Shown here: piece after piece, positions 42,940-51,776 of the stretch
Layout: the number at the start of each line of letters is the position of its first letter
Position numbering within the stretch: the stretch's first letter is position 1
Assembly (NCBI RefSeq): GCF_030418165.1
Contig: NZ_JAUHTQ010000017.1
Location: 1-64,000 of the forward strand
DNA: 64,000 nt
Direction: 5' to 3'
Origin: Ureibacillus aquaedulcis
GTDB taxonomy: Bacteria > Bacillota > Bacilli > Bacillales_A > Planococcaceae
Notes under the pieces: generated by a model
Databases searched by the model: none
Told to the model about the DNA's origin: nothing
Seen by the model: the letters and a program-made list of their open reading frames with translations, nothing else
Program-made: the position numbers and the translations under genes

Positions 42940-44637
42940 ATGGTAACTTTTAAAGAGTATGAATATAAAAGACCGAATTTAGATGAAACAAAGGATAAAG
43001 TAAGAGAATTAATTCAACAGTTTAAAAATGCTGATTCCGTTGAAACACAAAGTGAAGTAATTGAAAAGATCAACGAATATCGCAATGACTTTTCAACGCA
43101 GGCCAATCTTGTATATGTGCGCGCATCGATTGATACGAATGACGAGTTTTACCAAAAGGAACGAGATGTTCTGGATGAGCTGGAACCGCAATTTGAAGAA
43201 CTACTTTTCGAGTATTATACAGAGCTTGTTAAAACACCATATAGAAAACAATTGGAAGAAAAATGGGGCACTCAACTTTTTGCATTGGCCGAAAGTCAGA
43301 TTAAGGCGTTTTCTCCGGAAATTATCGAGCTAATGCAGCAGGAAAACAAGCTTGTTTCAGAATACAACAAGTTAGTAGCTTCAGCGCAAATTGAGTTTGA
43401 CGGGAAAACTTTAACGCTTGCCCAGCTTACTCCATATGGAGAGTCTACTGATCGCAATGTCCGTAAACAAGCGATGGAAGCCAGATTTAACTTCTTTAAC
43501 GAAAATGGCGAAAAGTTTGATGACATTTTCGATCAGTTAGTAAAACTGCGCCATAAAATTGCTACAACACTAGGCTACAAAAATTACGTTGAATTAGGTT
43601 ATGTCAATATGAATCGCATTGATTATAATGCGGAAATGGTAGCAAACTTTAGGGAACAAGTACAAAAGTTAATTGTACCTCTTGCTACGAAGCTATATGA
43701 TCGCCAAGCAAAACGTATCGGTATTAATGACTTTAAGTATTACGATGAAGGGTTAAACTTCCTAACTGGAAATGCCAAGCCGCAGGGGAGTCCGGAATGG
43801 ATTGTAGCTAATGGCAAGAAAATGTATGAAGAACTTTCGCCTGAAACAGGAGAGTTTTTCAACTTCATGATTGATCGTGAATTAATGGATCTAGAAGCGA
43901 AGAAAGGGAAGGAAAGTGGTGGCTATTGTACTTTTATAGATAATTATGATTCGCCATTTATCTTCTCCAACTTTAATGGCACCTCTGGTGATATTGATGT
44001 CCTGACACATGAAGCAGGACACGCCTTCCAAGTATACTCAAGCCGTAATATCGGGATTCCTGAATATCTATGGCCAACATATGAATCAGCTGAAATTCAT
44101 TCAATGAGTATGGAATTCTTTACATGGCCATGGATGCAGTTATTCTTTAAAGAAGAAACAGAGAAATATAAATTCTCCCATCTAGCGAGCGGCTTATTAT
44201 TCTTGCCTTACGGAGTTGCAGTAGATGAGTTCCAGCATGTTGTCTATGAAAACCCTGCTATGACACCGGCTCAGCGTAAGCAAGCATGGAAAGAAATTGA
44301 AGAGAAATATCTGCCGCATCGTGATTACGACGGCTACGAATACTTGGAATCTGGCGGCTTCTGGCAACGTCAGGCACATATATATGCAAGTCCATTCTAT
44401 TATATTGATTACACGCTTGCCCAAGTTTGTGCATTCCAATTCTGGAAACGCTCAAGAGAAGATTTTGATTCTGCGTGGAAGGATTATCTTCACCTCTGTG
44501 GATTGGGCGGGTCAATGTCATTTACAAAGCTAGTAAAAGAAGCAGGCTTAATCTCGCCGTTTGATGATGGTTGCGTTGAATCTGTGATTGATGCAATTGA
44601 AGAGTATTTAAACTCTGTGGATGATGCAAGTTTGTAA
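42940..44637 (+). CDS. M3-family oligoendopeptidase (PepF-like)
   Basis: A 565-residue cytoplasmic metallopeptidase. The zinc site H-E-x-x-H is HEAGHAFQVYSS near residue 350, with the third ligand Glu in YESAEIHSMSMEF some 25 residues later. A long helical N-terminal domain forms the narrow substrate channel that limits these enzymes to short peptides. It likely completes the breakdown of peptides brought in by the two Opp systems. A CodY-like box (12/15) is present at 42849-42863. ATG at 42940 follows AGGGGTG. Terminator downstream; single gene. Confidence 0.9.
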   Translation: MVTFKEYEYKRPNLDETKDKVRELIQQFKNADSVETQSEVIEKINEYRNDFSTQANLVYVRASIDTNDEFYQKERDVLDELEPQFEELLFEYYTELVKTPYRKQLEEKWGTQLFALAESQIKAFSPEIIELMQQENKLVSEYNKLVASAQIEFDGKTLTLAQLTPYGESTDRNVRKQAMEARFNFFNENGEKFDDIFDQLVKLRHKIATTLGYKNYVELGYVNMNRIDYNAEMVANFREQVQKLIVPLATKLYDRQAKRIGINDFKYYDEGLNFLTGNAKPQGSPEWIVANGKKMYEELSPETGEFFNFMIDRELMDLEAKKGKESGGYCTFIDNYDSPFIFSNFNGTSGDIDVLTHEAGHAFQVYSSRNIGIPEYLWPTYESAEIHSMSMEFFTWPWMQLFFKEETEKYKFSHLASGLLFLPYGVAVDEFQHVVYENPAMTPAQRKQAWKEIEEKYLPHRDYDGYEYLESGGFWQRQAHIYASPFYYIDYTLAQVCAFQFWKRSREDFDSAWKDYLHLCGLGGSMSFTKLVKEAGLISPFDDGCVESVIDAIEEYLNSVDDASL

Positions 44638-44645
44638 GTGTAGTA

Positions 44646-44677
44646 ACTCTCGGAAAATAATTTCCGGGAGTTTTTTT
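44646..44677 (+). terminator. Terminator of oligoendopeptidase gene
   Basis: Stem ACTCTCGGAAA/TTTCCGGGAGT (one wobble) with a four-base loop and seven T residues. Confidence 0.9.
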
Positions 44678-44835
44678 ATCTGTTAAGATATAATAAGGGC
44701 TGGTATAAATTTTATAAATTAGAATAATATTCATATGTTTATAAAATGCATACATAAGATGTTTTTAAATTTACCCTATTATGGATGAATAGGAAATCGT
44801 TATCAATGCAACAATATGGAAAGAGGTGATTGTCG

Positions 44836-45915
44836 GTGACAAAAAAAGTCTGGTTCCAAGTAGGAATTGGCATGATTATTGCGCTTTTAATTATAAAATA
44901 TGTGGTAGAAATTCATTGGATCTTTAATCCATTCTATATCATCATCAAAACAATCTTTATCCCATTATTACTGGGTGGGGTGCTCTATTATATATCAGAG
45001 CCCTTGCAAAGGTTTATGGAAAAGAAGGGTGCCCCACGGTGGGGAAGCATATTAACGATTGTCCTGTTGCTGGCGGGTATCGTGACAGGGATTTTGTTGA
45101 TGATTGGTAAGCCTATTTCTGAGCAGGTGAATAATTTAGTGGAAAATGCACCATATATTGAAGATAAAATTATGGATGCTGCCGATATTGTTTGGGATAA
45201 TAAGGAAATACTGCCTCCGCAAGTGGAAACGTTTGTGGATTCCGTTTCAAGCTCCATTCAAAGTGTTATGATGACAGGCGGTAAATATATTGTAAGCTTT
45301 GTGAGTGGAACAGTAACTGCAACCTTTACATTGATCTTGGTGCCGTTCTTCTTTATATACATGCTGAAAGATCACGAAAAATTTGCACCAAATATTTATA
45401 ATATTTTTGCTGGTGAAAGAAGAACTTGGGTAAAAGAAACCCTGGCCGATATTGATAATGTTTTAAGAAATTATGTTCAAGGTCAAGTGCTGATCAGTTT
45501 AATCCTGGCTAGTATGATGTATATTGGCTACTTAATAATACAATTGGATTATGCACTGTTATTAGCACTTTTTGCTTTCTTTATGAATATGATTCCGTTT
45601 ATTGGACCATGGATTTCTTTGGCGCCCGCTCTTGTCATCGCTGTCATCCAAGATCCAATCTTGGTGGTGTGGGTTGCTGTTATTACATTGGTTGCGCAAC
45701 AATTGGAAAGTAACCTAATCACCCCGAATATTATGGGGAAATCATTGGATGTCCATCCTCTGACTGTTATTACGATTGTATTGGCAGCGGGGAATATAGG
45801 TGGCTTCCTATTTATCATTATTGCGATCCCAACATATGCTGTAATTAAAGCAGTCGTAAAAAATATTTACGAAGAACGCAAAAAGATAAAGGAAGCAGCA
45901 ACAAAGTCAGTTTAA
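44836..45915 (+). CDS. AI-2E family transporter
   Basis: A 359-residue membrane protein of the AI-2E (formerly PerM/UPF0118) family. It has about eight spans in the usual pattern of two or three, a long extracytoplasmic loop (about 75-150, VNNLVENAPYIEDKIMDAAD) and five more. NMIPFIGPWISLAPALVIAV and ESNLITPNIMGKSLDVHPL are the conserved family segments. Characterised members export autoinducer-2 or exchange Na+/Li+ for H+; the role here is open. GTG at 44836 is preferred because AGAGGTGA lies seven bases upstream; the TTG at 44830 is too close to it. Confidence 0.85.
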   Translation: MTKKVWFQVGIGMIIALLIIKYVVEIHWIFNPFYIIIKTIFIPLLLGGVLYYISEPLQRFMEKKGAPRWGSILTIVLLLAGIVTGILLMIGKPISEQVNNLVENAPYIEDKIMDAADIVWDNKEILPPQVETFVDSVSSSIQSVMMTGGKYIVSFVSGTVTATFTLILVPFFFIYMLKDHEKFAPNIYNIFAGERRTWVKETLADIDNVLRNYVQGQVLISLILASMMYIGYLIIQLDYALLLALFAFFMNMIPFIGPWISLAPALVIAVIQDPILVVWVAVITLVAQQLESNLITPNIMGKSLDVHPLTVITIVLAAGNIGGFLFIIIAIPTYAVIKAVVKNIYEERKKIKEAATKSV

Positions 45916-45929
45916 AAAGATTGAAACGA

Positions 45930-45970
45930 GTCACAGTATACCATAAGTGGTGTACTGTGTTTCATTTTAG
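45930..45970 (+). terminator. Terminator of AI-2E transporter gene
   Basis: Stem CACAGTATACCA/GGTGTACTGTG (with one bulge or wobble), followed by TTTCATTTT. Confidence 0.8.
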
Positions 45971-46037
45971 TGTATTGTATAACTAGAAATGGAAAGTAGA
46001 TTTTGACAACAGAAGGATAAAGGAGTTCATCATATAC

Positions 46038-46496
46038 ATGTTATCATTCCAACAAAAACAAGAGATAATTGAAACGTTTCCGGAGCTGACGAAAAAAGAG
46101 ATTTCCATGAAACGAGTAAACTATCATTTTGAAGACAGCTTATATGAAAAAACGATTGTGGTAGAAAAATTACACCCAAATGGAAATGGTTTTGTCTATA
46201 TCGGGGATTTATTGAAATACGACAAACTTGCAAATGACAAAGGATTAGTCAATATACGCGATTTTGATGAACAGGCATTACGTGAAATTATCCAGGACGC
46301 CATTGATTTCTTATCGGAAGACTTGGACATTCCGGTTGTTGAACAGTGGACCTCGCGGGATGGTGTGACATTGGAGTTAAGACATCATAGACGTGATTGG
46401 AATATATATTATCAAGATAATTTGGAAGAGACTTTTGGAACACGTGAATCTGCAATAGAGTATTTGCAAGAGGAAGGATTTAAACTGAAGAAATAA
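46038..46496 (+). CDS. Conserved-looking hypothetical protein
   Basis: A 152-residue soluble protein that I do not recognise. It is charged and predicted mixed alpha/beta, with the segments NPNGNGFVYIGDLL-like (HPNGNGFVYIGDLLKY), VNIRDFDEQALREIIQDAID and a C-terminal AIEYLQEEGFKLKK helix. There is no signal peptide. ATG at 46038 is preceded by AAAGGAGT at a rather long distance (11 bases). The ribosome binding site of the next small gene overlaps its stop codon, so the two probably form an operon. Confidence 0.75.
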   Translation: MLSFQQKQEIIETFPELTKKEISMKRVNYHFEDSLYEKTIVVEKLHPNGNGFVYIGDLLKYDKLANDKGLVNIRDFDEQALREIIQDAIDFLSEDLDIPVVEQWTSRDGVTLELRHHRRDWNIYYQDNLEETFGTRESAIEYLQEEGFKLKK

Positions 46497-46506
46497 AGGA
46501 GCAGCT

Positions 46507-46680
46507 ATGATGAATGGGAAAAAAGTAGCCATATACTTTGTAGGATTTATAATCTTGGTTTGCATATTGATAGTAGTAATTATGCAAGTATTCTTCGCGA
46601 CATATGAACCTAAACCGACTAATGTAGAAGCAGAAACATCAATTGTCCTCCCTGTAGAAGACAATATGAACACTTTGTAA
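46507..46680 (+). CDS. Small single-span membrane protein
   Basis: A 57-residue ORF, preceded by AAAGGAG five bases before the ATG (a second ATG follows directly). A basic start (MMNGKK) leads into one long hydrophobic span (about 7-31, VAIYFVGFIILVCILIVVIM) and a short acidic tail. The positive-inside rule puts the N terminus in the cytoplasm. Ten bases separate it from the preceding hypothetical gene, and a strong terminator follows eight bases after its stop. Small size and position suggest a partner or regulator of a membrane protein; no family is recognised. Confidence 0.75.
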   Translation: MMNGKKVAIYFVGFIILVCILIVVIMQVFFATYEPKPTNVEAETSIVLPVEDNMNTL

Positions 46681-46684
46681 ACAA

Positions 46685-46718
46685 TAAAAACCAAACGAAA
46701 TACTCGTTTGGTTTTTTG
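46685..46718. terminator. Bidirectional terminator
   Basis: Stem AAACCAAACGA/TCGTTTGGTTT with A- and T-runs on opposite sides, between the small membrane protein gene and the convergent pit gene. Confidence 0.9.
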
Positions 46719-46721
46719 TAT

Positions 46722-47738
46722 TTAGAAGAATAAATTAAGGATGAAGAAAATGATAGCCGCCATTAAAGCAGATATTGGCATTGTGATCAGCCAAGTAAGT
46801 ACAATTTTACGAGCGACGCCCCATTTAACGCCTTTAACACGTTGTGCAGATCCTACACCCATGATGGCTGAGGAAATAACGTGTGTTGTAGAAACGGGTA
46901 AATGGATGACAGTTGCTCCGAAAATAATGGATGCCGATGCTAAATCAGCTGCAACCCCGTTGACCGGTCGGATCTTCATAATTTTACCGCCGACAGTTTT
47001 GATGATTTTATAACCACCAATTGAAGTTCCAAGCCCCATAGCGATCGCACAGGCAATTCGAACCCATTCCTGTACTTCATCGTCTGTTTGTAACCCTGCA
47101 GCAATCAATGCCATTGTAATAATCCCCATTGCTTTTTGGGCATCATTTGTACCGTGCGTAAAGGATTGAATTGCTGCAGTAATGATTTGTACAATCCGGA
47201 AACCCTTATTCGTTCGATAAAGGTTTAAGTTTTTAAATAATATTTTAAACAGTGACATGAATATAAAACCGATGGCTAACGCTAAAAATGGAGAAGCAAT
47301 TAACCCGATTAAAATACTGCTGAACCCACCATAATTTAAAATAGTAAAGCCACCTGCAGCTATTGCTGCACCGGCAATGGAACCGATTAATGTATGAGAG
47401 GAACTCGATGGAATACCGAAGTACCATGTAAGTAAGTTCCAAGTGATAGCAGAAAGTAGTGCTGCTAAAATAACGATCGTACCAGTTGTATCATCTGCAG
47501 TAGCATTTAGTGCAAAAGGGTCAACAATGTCCTTGGCAATCGCCTTTGCTACACCAACGAACGTAATTGCCCCAAGAAAGTTCATAACTGCGGCCAATAA
47601 CACAGCAACGCGCGGTGGTAATGCACGAGTAGAAACAGAAGTAGCAATTGCGTTTGCTGTATCATGGAAACCGTTAATAAAGTCGAATGCTAAAGCAAAA
47701 ATTACGACTAATATTGTCAGTAATAATATTATATCCAT
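46722..47738 (-). CDS. pit: Low-affinity inorganic phosphate transporter (Pit)
   Basis: A 338-residue PHO-4/PiT family carrier with about ten spans. Both copies of the family signature are present: GFHDTANAIATSVSTRAL near residue 24 in the N-terminal half and GTNDAQKAMGIITMALIA in the C-terminal half. It takes up metal-phosphate complexes by proton symport. It lies 17 bases downstream of a DUF47 gene, the conserved pit accessory arrangement. No Pho box was seen upstream of the pair. Confidence 0.92.
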   Translation of the reverse strand: MDIILLLTILVVIFALAFDFINGFHDTANAIATSVSTRALPPRVAVLLAAVMNFLGAITFVGVAKAIAKDIVDPFALNATADDTTGTIVILAALLSAITWNLLTWYFGIPSSSSHTLIGSIAGAAIAAGGFTILNYGGFSSILIGLIASPFLALAIGFIFMSLFKILFKNLNLYRTNKGFRIVQIITAAIQSFTHGTNDAQKAMGIITMALIAAGLQTDDEVQEWVRIACAIAMGLGTSIGGYKIIKTVGGKIMKIRPVNGVAADLASASIIFGATVIHLPVSTTHVISSAIMGVGSAQRVKGVKWGVARKIVLTWLITMPISALMAAIIFFILNLFF

Positions 47739-47755
47739 TTTAAGACTCCTGACTC

Positions 47756-48376
47756 TTACGCGTTACGCATAATAATTGTTTCTAATGTGTTCGCTACATC
47801 CTGGCATGAATCTGCAATCTCTTCTAATTGGTCATAGATATCACGCATCTTGATAAGACGAATTGGATCTTTTTCATTAAGGAATAATTGCTTTGTTGAT
47901 GAACGGGAAATTTCATCACACTCACGCTCATAGTCTTTAATAAGAATAATGTGTTTACGCATTGCAATTAAGTCTTTTTTATTTAAAAGATCTGTTGCTG
48001 CAACGATTTCATCTGCACTACTTGAAATATAATCAAAGAATTTTCTCATTGATTCATCGACTTCCGTAAATGAAAACATCTCGAAATGTGCGATACAATG
48101 TTCTGCACCGTCCAGCACATCATCCATCTTATTAGCCAAAGCTAAAATATCTTCACGTTCGATCGGCGTCATGAAGGACTTATTTAACATAACGATTAAC
48201 TCATGGATTAAGTTATCCCCATCAGTTTCGTACTTCTTCATTTTTACGCTGATCTCTTTTAAATCAGCAACAGTTTCAATTCTGAAATCTCTGGCATAAT
48301 GTACAGCTTCTCTCATATTTTCTGCTATCTTGTGCAAAGATAGGAAAAATGGGTCTGGTTTTCTTGAACTAAACAT
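47756..48376 (-). CDS. DUF47 family protein (PhoU-like Pit accessory)
   Basis: A 206-residue all-helical protein of the DUF47/PhoU-like family (YkaA type). Two three-helix bundles carry conserved acidic motifs, such as LANKMDDVLDGAEHCI and DYERECDEISR, that probably bind metal. Proteins encoded beside pit genes are thought to tune Pit transport. It is the first gene of the two-gene operon. The upstream gap 48377-48625 is AT-rich and shows no further feature. Confidence 0.9.
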   Translation of the reverse strand: MFSSRKPDPFFLSLHKIAENMREAVHYARDFRIETVADLKEISVKMKKYETDGDNLIHELIVMLNKSFMTPIEREDILALANKMDDVLDGAEHCIAHFEMFSFTEVDESMRKFFDYISSSADEIVAATDLLNKKDLIAMRKHIILIKDYERECDEISRSSTKQLFLNEKDPIRLIKMRDIYDQLEEIADSCQDVANTLETIIMRNA

Positions 48377-48625
48377 GGAATTGCCCCCTGGTATACGTGT
48401 GAATTTAATAGTAAATTAAAACCTAAATCATCATATCAAAATATTTATAAAATCTATACATATTTCAACTTGAAAATAACAAAATTTACATTGCTGTAAT
48501 ATAAATCATGAATTCAAGATACAGTTTCTGTATAATATGGGAAATACCAAACGAAACTGCACTTCTAACTAAGAAATTCTTACTTAATATACTTGCCTGT
48601 TTCATTCATTTTATGTGAGTGCACT

Positions 48626-49786
48626 TCAAAAAAATTCTTTTAATTCATTTTCCAAAAAGGGTTTGGCTGACAAAAATTGAGTAAATGCATGGTAACGTTC
48701 CAGTTGCTGCTGGGATGGTCTTTTACCGGTAAAATACGCACGAATCAATATATTTTTCGGAGTATGTTCGATATCGATAAACTCCAGTATTTGCGTTTCA
48801 TATCCGACAAGGGATAATACCTCAGCCCTAATTGAATCAGTGGCAAGAGATGCAAAACGTTCTTTTATTAAGCCGTGTTGCGTCATTATTTCCAAGCTAG
48901 GGGAATCAAGCTGGCGATTTAATTCATGCTGGCAGCACGGGACACTTAAAATGACTTTGGCTCCCCATTTAACGGCACGTGCCAAGGCCATATCTGTTGC
49001 TACATCGCAGGCATGTAATGTAACCACCATGTCTACTGAATTTTCATCATTATAATCGTTTATGTCACCAACCAAAAATTCAAGCTGATCATAATTTAAA
49101 TCCTGGGCAATTTGATTACATTCCTGGATAACTTCTTTTTTCAGATCGAGCCCCGTTACCCGAATATCCAGCCCTTTTTCTATTTTAAGGTAGTGGTATA
49201 GGGCAAACGTTAAATAAGATTTGCCTGATCCAAAATCAAGAATGCGTATTTGGCGATCCTTTGGTAAATGTTCTAGAGAATCATGAATAAATTCAACAAA
49301 ACGATTAATTTGTTTAAACTTATCATATTTTTGTTTTTTTACTTTTCCTTCTTCCGTTTGAACGCCAAGGCGAATCAAAAAAGGATAAGGAGTTGTGTCG
49401 TCGAGCAAGTATTGTTTCTTTCGATTGTGCGACAGATTGATTTCTTTTGTTTCTTTTGCTTTTTCAGTTTTCCATAAAACTTTGTTTTTCTTGGAGAGCT
49501 GAATTTGAATGTTCTCGTTTTTAAATTGCGCATGTATTTGCCGGAACTGTGGTATTAATATATCGAAGGAATCTGAAAACTTTTCAAGAATAACGTTTTC
49601 GTGTTTTAAAATCCGTTCAAATTGATATTCAATTTGAATATGATAGACACCCTTCAACTCGATGGGCTTCAATTTAACTCGCTTCAAATCATTCGATTTA
49701 AGCCTAGGTTGACTAATCGTAGCATTAATTAGGTCTTTATTTAAAATAAGTTTTAATAATTCTTCTTTCATTAGTTGGAAGTCCAT
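48626..49786 (-). CDS. Class I SAM-dependent methyltransferase, Methyltransf_32 type
   Basis: A 386-residue protein. An N-terminal domain of about 165 residues has no motif I recognise. The methyltransferase core follows, with motif I RILDFGSGKSYLTFALYHYL, acidic motif II TGLDLKK and the distinctive pair TLHACDVATDMALA and ILSVPCCQHELN. The His-Ala-Cys-Asp and Pro-Cys-Cys-Gln motifs mark a family annotated as possible RNA methyltransferases, without an established substrate. ATG at 49786 follows AAAAGGCTGA; the frame extends 33 bases further upstream without a better start. Monocistronic. Confidence 0.8.
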   Translation of the reverse strand: MDFQLMKEELLKLILNKDLINATISQPRLKSNDLKRVKLKPIELKGVYHIQIEYQFERILKHENVILEKFSDSFDILIPQFRQIHAQFKNENIQIQLSKKNKVLWKTEKAKETKEINLSHNRKKQYLLDDTTPYPFLIRLGVQTEEGKVKKQKYDKFKQINRFVEFIHDSLEHLPKDRQIRILDFGSGKSYLTFALYHYLKIEKGLDIRVTGLDLKKEVIQECNQIAQDLNYDQLEFLVGDINDYNDENSVDMVVTLHACDVATDMALARAVKWGAKVILSVPCCQHELNRQLDSPSLEIMTQHGLIKERFASLATDSIRAEVLSLVGYETQILEFIDIEHTPKNILIRAYFTGKRPSQQQLERYHAFTQFLSAKPFLENELKEFF

Positions 49787-49977
49787 GGATATCAGCCTTT
49801 TCTTATAAAATGTTGGCACTAGTTTATCACAGCTATCAAAGGAAGTGGTAGATTCTTATCTGAGTGAGTCATAAAGTATCGCGTATAAAATAATTAATAA
49901 GTATGGAAATATTATCTTTTCAAAATTTTTAAACATTATGCTGATGAAATATGATAAATTAAAATTAATGAAGTAGC

Positions 49978-49992
49978 CTTTTTCTGAAAAAT
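49978..49992. promoter_or_regulatory. CodY-like box before putP
   Basis: CTTTTTCTGAAAAAT, 12 of 15 matches to the CodY consensus, 66 bases before putP. CodY is known to repress proline-use genes in B. subtilis. The remainder of the 49787-50058 gap is AT-rich. Confidence 0.35.
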
Positions 49993-50058
49993 GCTATCAT
50001 TTACATTAAATTAGTCGCTATTTCATTATTAATCTAAATTTTTAAAGGGGGATTAGGG

Positions 50059-51549
50059 ATGTCCGGTCACGCATTTCAATTATTAGCAATTATTATTTAT
50101 ATGCTCGCCATGATTATTATTGGATGGTTTGCATATAGAAGAACAAAAAACTTGAATGATTATATGTTGGGTGGGCGAGATTTAGGTCCGGCGGTTACGG
50201 CATTAAGTGCCGGGGCTGCAGATATGTCCGGATGGCTGCTGATGGGGCTGCCTGGAGCTATTTATGCAGTAGGTTTAGTGGAGGCATGGATTGCAATCGG
50301 GTTAACAGTGGGTGCTTGGTTAAACTGGTTTTTAGTTGCACCTCGTTTGCGCGTATATACACAGGTTTCAAAAGATTCCATCACAATTCCGAGTTTCTTG
50401 GATAACCGCCTTCGTGATAATACGAAATTGATTCGTATTGTTTCAGGTATAGTTATTTTAGTCTTTTTCACATTCTATGTTTCTTCGGGGATGGTATCCG
50501 GAGGGAAGTTCTTCGAAAGTTCTTTTGGATTTGACTATCATACTGGATTGTTGATTGTTAGTGCAGTTACAGTTGGTTATACATTATTTGGTGGATTCCT
50601 GGCTGTTAGTTATACTGACTTTTTACAAGGCTTAATCATGTTTTTAGCTTTGGTGTTAGTTCCTATTGTTGGTGTGTTTGTTACAGGTGGTATTGGAGAA
50701 ACAATTGATTCAATTCAAGCTGTCAATCCAGAGCAATTCAGCTTATTTGCATCAACGGCAACAGCTGCGGGGATTATCTCATCTGTAGCTTGGGGACTTG
50801 GATATTTCGGCCAACCTCATATTATTGTACGCTTCATGGCGATAAAATCGGTAAAAGAAACAAAACAAGCTCGCCGAATCGGAATTGGATGGATGATTTT
50901 AAGCTTATTGGGAGCAACTTGTACTGCGCTTGTAGGATTGGCCTACTTCCAGCAAAATGGAGGAAATGTAGATGATCCTGAAACAATCTTTATTGTTATG
51001 GGGCAAATCTTATTCCACCCATTCATTGCGGGGATTATGCTGGCGGCTATTCTAGCGGCAATTATGAGTACAATTTCTTCACAACTAATTGTAACTTCTT
51101 CTGCACTTGTAGAGGATATGTATAAAGCGTTATTTAAAAAAGATGCCTCAGATAAGCATTATGTAATGGCAGGAAGACTTGCAGTACTTGTTGTATCTGT
51201 TATCGCAGCAATTTTAGGGTGGAATCCAGACAGTTCTATTCTTGATTTAGTAGGATTTGCATGGGCTGGATTTGGTGCAGCATTTGGACCGACTATTCTG
51301 CTAGCTTTATATTGGAAAAAGCTTACTAATATTGGAGCGTTAGTCGGGATGGTTGCGGGTGCAGTCGTTGCCTATGTTTGGGGACAAAGTGAAGCTTTAT
51401 CAGCAATGTTGTATGAGATTGTTCCTGGTTTCATTATTAACTTGATCCTGGCAGTTATCGTAAGTTTAGTTACTTATAAACGAAATCCGGAAATTGAAAA
51501 AGAGTTTGAGGATACATTAGCGTTATTGAAATCCGAAAAAGAAAAGTAA
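50059..51549 (+). CDS. putP: Sodium/proline symporter
   Basis: A 496-residue member of the sodium:solute symporter family. It has about 13 spans and the PutP opening YRRTKNLNDYMLGGRDLGPAV (split here by the first loop), the AGAADMSGWLLMGLPGAIY segment that lines the sodium and substrate sites, and GYFGQPHIIVRFMAIKS. It imports proline for nutrition or, as OpuE-type relatives do, for osmoprotection; the sequence alone does not decide. ATG at 50059 follows AAAGGGGG. A strong terminator follows. No proline-degradation genes are adjacent. Confidence 0.9.
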   Translation: MSGHAFQLLAIIIYMLAMIIIGWFAYRRTKNLNDYMLGGRDLGPAVTALSAGAADMSGWLLMGLPGAIYAVGLVEAWIAIGLTVGAWLNWFLVAPRLRVYTQVSKDSITIPSFLDNRLRDNTKLIRIVSGIVILVFFTFYVSSGMVSGGKFFESSFGFDYHTGLLIVSAVTVGYTLFGGFLAVSYTDFLQGLIMFLALVLVPIVGVFVTGGIGETIDSIQAVNPEQFSLFASTATAAGIISSVAWGLGYFGQPHIIVRFMAIKSVKETKQARRIGIGWMILSLLGATCTALVGLAYFQQNGGNVDDPETIFIVMGQILFHPFIAGIMLAAILAAIMSTISSQLIVTSSALVEDMYKALFKKDASDKHYVMAGRLAVLVVSVIAAILGWNPDSSILDLVGFAWAGFGAAFGPTILLALYWKKLTNIGALVGMVAGAVVAYVWGQSEALSAMLYEIVPGFIINLILAVIVSLVTYKRNPEIEKEFEDTLALLKSEKEK

Positions 51550-51554
51550 AGAGT

Positions 51555-51591
51555 AATGCCTCAAAAGTATCAACTTTTGAGGCATTTTTTA
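51555..51591 (+). terminator. Terminator of putP
   Basis: Perfect 14-base stem AATGCCTCAAAAGT/ACTTTTGAGGCATT with a four-base loop and six T residues. Confidence 0.95.
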
Positions 51592-51776
51592 TATGTAAAG
51601 ATTCAAACGGGGTATATTACAATAAGTTGTGGAACGTTATTGAAATGATAATTAAGCATATACTATATGATACAATAGAAGGGAATACACAATATAGTAG
51701 TAAAAAGAGTGTAGCTAACTTTGCGATTCAGCATAAAAAGCTTATAAGCCGCGTGTTTAAACAGGGAGGTATCTTA

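Noticed and set aside
51627-51776. 50-residue extension of HflX
   Set aside because: No ribosome binding site and no match to the family N terminus; GTG at 51777 follows AGGGAGGT.
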